A stretch of DNA of 64,000 bases from DASRFR01 sp035651455. GTDB taxonomy: Bacteria > Acidobacteriota > Terriglobia > Terriglobales > Acidobacteriaceae. The DNA lies in NCBI GenBank assembly GCA_035651455.1, contig DASRFR010000059.1, positions 140,475-204,474 of the forward strand, in the 5' to 3' direction. The notes under the pieces were generated by a model. It ran no database searches and had not been told where the DNA came from. It saw only the letters and a list, made by a program, of their open reading frames with translations. Position 1 is the first letter of the stretch, and the number at the start of each line of letters is the position of its first letter. The position numbers and the translations under genes were made by a program. Shown piece by piece: positions 60,864 to 64,000 of the stretch.

Positions 60864-62069
60864 TCAATGCACTCCCTGCGCGCCCAAGGTAAAAATCGGC
60901 AGATACAGAGAAATCAGCACTCCGCCGACGAACACGGCCATGATGATGAGGATGATCGGCTCAATCAGCGCCATCGCCGCACCCAAAGCGGTTTGCACAT
61001 CCTCCTCATAAAACTCCGCGACCGAATTCAGCATGGCTGGAAGCGCACCCGTGGACTCACCGACTTCGATCATCTCGATCGCCAAGTCGGGAAAAATCCT
61101 TTTCTCTTCCAGACTCTTGGCCAGGCCCTGGCCTTCGCGCACCCGCCGGCTGGCATCTACAACGCCGTTCAGGATTTTGCGGCTGCTCATCGATCCGCCC
61201 GCGGTTTCCATAGCCGGCACCAGGGGCAACCCTCCGAGCAAAAGCACAGACAGCATTCGGGAAAAATTGGCGACCTGGTACTTCATGCGAATCTCGCCCA
61301 GCAGCGGCACGGAGAAAATGATGCGATCAACTTGCTCAGCGCCACGGTCGGTCTTCTTCCAGCGCCAGATCACGATGGCGACGATAACTAGCCCGATCAA
61401 GACGAACGGCGCATATTTTTGCGCGTTGAGTCCTACCGCGAGCATGAACAGGGTAATGGCGGGCAACCGCGCATCCAGACTGTGGAAAAGATCGGCGAAT
61501 TTCGGCACCACGAAAGTGATCAGAAAAATAACCATCAGGGTAGCGGTGGTCACGAGCAAAGTGGGATATACGAGTGAGACCGCGAGCTTCTTCCGGAACG
61601 TCAACGCCAAGCGTTGGAAAGCGATGTAGCGGCTCAGAACCTCTTCCATGTTGCCGCTTTTCTCGCCAGCCAGAAGCGTCGTTGTGTACATCTTGGGAAA
61701 CGTGCCCTGGGCGGCAAATGCGTCGGAGAGCGACTCGCCACTTTTAATGCGATCGCGCACATTGTCGAGCAACGTGCGCAGATAAGGGTCCTTTTGGCGC
61801 TTAATGAGCAGTTCCAGCGCGGTCAGGATGGGTAGACCGGCCTTAATCAGGGTCAGAAATTGCTGGTTGAAGATCAGGAAGGTTGAGGCTTTGAGCCGTC
61901 GCCGGGGAGCAAACTTGCCCCCCACGAGAATCCCCCGAGGCTTAACGTAATGAACGAGATATCCTTGCTGGACAAAGCGGTCGCGCACCTCGGATTCGGA
62001 GTATCCGTGCTCCACCTGCTCCAGAGTGCGGCCGCGTTCATCGGCGGCTTTGATGAGGAATTCTGCCAT
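60864..62069 (-). CDS. pilC: Inner-membrane platform protein PilC/GspF
   Basis: 401 aa. It has the two GspF domains, LIFNQQFLTLIKAGLPILTALELL and YQVANFSRMLSVLLLGGLPLVPAMETAG, each followed by the LSDAFAAQGTFPKMYTTTLLAGEKSGNMEEVL-type segment, and three membrane helices (about 170-190, 220-240, 370-395). It is the platform on which PilB acts. Length is typical. Confidence 0.92.
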   Translation of the reverse strand: MAEFLIKAADERGRTLEQVEHGYSESEVRDRFVQQGYLVHYVKPRGILVGGKFAPRRRLKASTFLIFNQQFLTLIKAGLPILTALELLIKRQKDPYLRTLLDNVRDRIKSGESLSDAFAAQGTFPKMYTTTLLAGEKSGNMEEVLSRYIAFQRLALTFRKKLAVSLVYPTLLVTTATLMVIFLITFVVPKFADLFHSLDARLPAITLFMLAVGLNAQKYAPFVLIGLVIVAIVIWRWKKTDRGAEQVDRIIFSVPLLGEIRMKYQVANFSRMLSVLLLGGLPLVPAMETAGGSMSSRKILNGVVDASRRVREGQGLAKSLEEKRIFPDLAIEMIEVGESTGALPAMLNSVAEFYEEDVQTALGAAMALIEPIILIIMAVFVGGVLISLYLPIFTLGAQGVH

Positions 62070-62200
62070 TCTGCCCTGCGTCTTGTATTCTTCAGTCTAA
62101 CATCCGCGAATATCTGTTTACTCGCTAATTGATTGTGAAATCGGGTGGTTACGGTTCCGGTAGTAACTTTCTCAGAGCAAGCTTCCCTGCCTGAGAGAAG

Positions 62201-62869
62201 CTAATTACCCAGATCACCCTCCACCATCTCAACCCCTGCCGGAGCAGCGAACCGGAACTGCTGATCTGCAACCTCGACGTTCTCTTTCTGATTGGTAAAG
62301 CGATACTCGGTTATGGAACCGTCCGGTTGCTCGATCACGATGCGGCTGATCTGGTGATCGGGGGTGACCTCCAGAAGCACTTCGCTGACGTGTTCCATAA
62401 ATTTTGGAATGCCTCGTAAAACCAAGTCAGATGGAGCGTCGGGCTGCTTGTCGGGCGCCAGCGACAAACCTTGCAACTCCTTTTCCAGCTTAGTTTTGCC
62501 AAGCAAAAGTGCCAAAGGCGATCGCAAGTCGTCCAATTTTCTCACCGAAGTTTTACGAACCTGACGGTCCTCTGGAAGGTAAAACCAAGCGTCCTTGCCG
62601 TCGCTGACAAACAGCTTCTCTTTCGGAGAACGATACTCCCAGCGCATCTTGCCCGGTTTTTTTAACCAGAGGGTTCCGCTTTCAGCGCGTTCAACCCCTG
62701 CGCCGCGATAATTTTCCTTGAAATCCGACTGCAGACTGCGCAAATGGTTGTAATGGTCGTCCACGGCCTGCGCCAGGGCATGCACGTCAGGCGAACGGAT
62801 ATCCGACGCCTTTGCCGCAAGACACAGCAGGATACAAAGGAGGGGCAGAGATTTGAGCAGGAATCTCAA
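62201..62869 (-). CDS. lolA: Outer-membrane lipoprotein carrier LolA
   Basis: 222 aa with a signal peptide (LLKSLPLLCILLCLAAKA). LQSDFKENYRGAGVERAESGTLWLKKPGKMRWEYRSPKEKLFVSDGKDAWFYLPEDRQV is the LolA half-barrel pattern. It shuttles lipoproteins from the LolCDE complex to the outer membrane. It is 131 bp upstream of pilC on the same strand, so it may be the first gene of the pilus operon or a separate transcript. No LolB is seen nearby. Confidence 0.9.
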   Translation of the reverse strand: MRFLLKSLPLLCILLCLAAKASDIRSPDVHALAQAVDDHYNHLRSLQSDFKENYRGAGVERAESGTLWLKKPGKMRWEYRSPKEKLFVSDGKDAWFYLPEDRQVRKTSVRKLDDLRSPLALLLGKTKLEKELQGLSLAPDKQPDAPSDLVLRGIPKFMEHVSEVLLEVTPDHQISRIVIEQPDGSITEYRFTNQKENVEVADQQFRFAAPAGVEMVEGDLGN

Positions 62870-63148
62870 GTCAGGTACCGGGAACTCTCAAGCATTAGAC
62901 ATTCTAAGCAGCGGGAAAGAGCCTGAATTTTACAGGCAGGTGAATCCTTCGACGCAACCGCACTACGTGTATTTTAACCCGGGAGCCCGCGTTACGCTCG
63001 ATGCCGGATGCATCGGGAGATTTTCGAATCGATAACTGTCGGGGAGTTTAAAGCAGTGGTCCGACAACGAACGGGCAGTCACCTCCGTAACTGCTTTGCG
63101 GGGGAAATTCGGTCGCGATGATGATGTGCGACTCGTATACTTCGCTCT

Positions 63149-63442
63149 ATGAGCCGGGTTCTCAGGCTTGCGCTGGTCGGGTTGATGATCGCCGCAACTC
63201 TGGCCATCTTCTTCATGCCCCTACCCTGGGGCACTGCTCCGTTCCAAGCTACCCATGGCCCGGTAACAACGTTCCGCGCTGCGCGCGCAGCCTCTTTATG
63301 CAAGCTGATCCTGACTCTGGCGGCCACGGTGCTGTTAGCAGGCGTGAGTTTTTCAAACCTCCTAACGCTTGCAGACGATGCAGTAAACGGGGCCGCGCTT
63401 CGAGCTGCCGGATACCACACACCTTCCATTTTGAAATGCTAG
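63149..63442 (+). CDS. Small membrane protein, hypothetical
   Basis: 97 aa from the ATG at 63149. Two hydrophobic segments (RLALVGLMIAATLAIFFM and LCKLILTLAATVLLAGVSF) enclose PLPWGTAPFQATHGPVTTFRAARA. Comparable proteins with a similar PFQATHGPVTTFRA-like segment are seen in acidobacteria, so the frame is probably real although it lacks a good ribosome site. Function unknown. An overlapping +1-frame ORF at 63118 has random composition. Confidence 0.55.
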   Translation: MSRVLRLALVGLMIAATLAIFFMPLPWGTAPFQATHGPVTTFRAARAASLCKLILTLAATVLLAGVSFSNLLTLADDAVNGAALRAAGYHTPSILKC

Positions 63443-63629
63443 CTGCGCTGTAGCTCCTTGGGACATTTTCGCCGCCGTTCTGGCGTTTGCTCCCAAGTGA
63501 CCGAGATCGCCTGCGATCCGCCATCGCTTCCTCGTCACAATTGCAGGCGTCGGGACAGCTGAATTCAGCAGCTTTCAATCCAGCTGTCCCGGTCTTACTT
63601 GAAGATGGATTATTAAACACTGACCAATT

Positions 63630-63649
63630 CTGTCATTTCCGCATGACAG
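63630..63649. promoter_or_regulatory. Dyad, possible enhancer site for an NtrC-type activator
   Basis: CTGTCAT-TTCCGC-ATGACAG, a perfect 7-bp dyad with a 6-nt centre, about 170 bp before the predicted sigma-54 transcription start. Position and symmetry suit an activator binding site; a simple hairpin is the alternative. Confidence 0.45.
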
Positions 63650-63785
63650 GATTTGTTGGGCGCTCGTGTGGATGGATGCGTTGGTCCTATAACGAACTCT
63701 TCTTCGGCAGCTCTTGAGATGCGAAGTTCCTGAAAATAAGCAAAGAAACGAAGGTAACGCGTTCATATTGAGGGAACGCGCGCGT

Positions 63786-63800
63786 TGGCCCTGCGAGTGC
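63786..63800 (+). promoter_or_regulatory. Candidate sigma-54 (-24/-12) promoter of the pilin gene
   Basis: TGGCCC-N5-GTGC, with GG (63787-63788) and GC (63799-63800) separated by exactly 10 bp as sigma-54 requires. Predicted start near 63812, giving a 55-nt leader. Most positions fit the TGGCAC-N5-TTGC consensus; A to C at the fifth and T to G in the -12 block are the differences. Confidence 0.55.
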
Positions 63801-63866
63801 CATTTCAAAGTACGAACGGCGGCAACGCTGGAAGACATCCACAAATCACCAGACGAGGAAACGAGA

Positions 63867-64000
63867 ATGCGGAAACAAAAGGGTTTTTCACTGATTGAGC
63901 TGCTGATCGTCGTTGCGATCATCCTGATCATCGCAGCCATTGCTATTCCGAACCTGCTTCGCGCGCGTATCGCGGCCAACGAATCGTCCGCGGTCAGCTC
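63867..64000 (+). CDS. pilA: Type IV major pilin, N-terminal part (cut by window end)
   Basis: 44 codons are visible from the ATG at 63867 (GAGGAA 6 bp upstream). MRKQKGFSLIELLIVVAIIL is a textbook class IVa prepilin leader: cleavage after G6, mature F7, Glu at +5 (E11), then a long hydrophobic helix continuing IIAAIAIPNLLRARIAANES. The prepilin peptidase is not in the window. The rest of the globular domain lies beyond position 64000. Confidence 0.92.
   Translation, partial: MRKQKGFSLIELLIVVAIILIIAAIAIPNLLRARIAANESSAVS

Larger units (their letters stand above)
63443..63866. other. Pilin upstream region with dyads and sigma-54-like promoter
   Basis: 424 bp. Besides the two regulatory features listed separately, it contains an 11-bp perfect inverted repeat CGGGACAGCTG/CAGCTGTCCCG (63551-63561 and 63581-63591, 19-nt spacer), which may end transcription of the upstream gene or act as an operator. 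No RNA gene was seen. Confidence 0.5.

Noticed and set aside
63118..63453. 111-aa plus-strand ORF overlapping the small membrane protein
   Set aside because: It has random composition, whereas the other frame gives two clean hydrophobic helices.
1..64000. tRNA, rRNA or CRISPR features
   Set aside because: I looked for tRNA T-loop and CCA-type ends, rRNA core words and regularly spaced repeats and saw none; a tool search (tRNAscan-SE, Infernal) would be more sensitive.

Overview
The window reads as a chromosomal segment of an Acidobacteriota bacterium, most likely of the Terriglobia (Koribacter-like) type. This is inferred from gene content, not from a marker gene. The pointers are Ser/Thr kinases fused to TolB-like and TPR regions, a GloVer-repeat secreted protein, two FG-GAP/VCBS secreted proteins, several small zinc-ribbon proteins of the acidobacterial kind, a Gram-negative envelope (LolA) and an overall GC-rich composition. 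No rRNA, tRNA or CRISPR array was seen.

Layout. 1-2002: end of a sensor kinase, an NtrC-type response regulator and an archaemetzincin, all overlapping by 4 bp. 2006-2773: zinc-ribbon-like hypothetical. 2890-5203: a complete IS1595-type transposon with matching inverted ends, an 8-bp target duplication, a transposase and three passenger genes. 5743-12326: a minus-strand arginine/ornithine/carbamoyl-phosphate cluster (cDPGS-like GTPase, ornithine carbamoyltransferase, carbamate kinase, aspartate carbamoyltransferase, ornithine aminotransferase, arginine dihydrolase-like hydrolase). 12737-28517: mixed housekeeping and secreted functions (CDF transporter, CcmE of the Cys type, glutaryl-CoA dehydrogenase-like enzyme, prolyl oligopeptidase, DUF72, stand-alone LigD polymerase, amidohydrolase, M16 pair, SPL-type radical SAM protein). 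28669-33438: RsbU-like phosphatase facing a minus-strand group of GerW-like protein, Rieske oxygenase, methyltransferase and a DUF3179 membrane protein whose reading frame is crossed by one TGA, probably selenocysteine. 33566-40311: FG-GAP protein, a transcarboxylase-like cluster (5S, 12S, OadG-like membrane protein, biotin carrier), OsmC and a small zinc protein. 40463-55190: PQQ-type propeller, two kinases, an A-type Fe-S carrier with a near-consensus promoter, repeat proteins, M28 peptidase and small secreted proteins. 55360-62869: a minus-strand type IV pilus / type II secretion assembly operon (LolA, PilC/GspF, PilB/GspE, PilM, PilN, PilO, PilP-like, pseudopilin). 63867-end: start of a type IV pilin behind a candidate sigma-54 promoter.

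How they work together. The arginine cluster can take arginine to ornithine and glutamate semialdehyde while exchanging carbamoyl phosphate with ATP (carbamate kinase) and pyrimidines (ATCase). The carboxyltransferase genes supply the 5S, 12S and biotin parts of a methylmalonyl-CoA/oxaloacetate carboxyl-transfer enzyme. The pilus genes supply motor, inner-membrane platform and pilin but no secretin or prepilin peptidase.

The most interesting items are the probable UGA-encoded selenocysteine in the DUF3179 gene with a hairpin at bacterial SECIS distance, the IS1595 transposon whose ends and passengers can be defined to the base, and the sigma-54/dyad architecture before the pilin.
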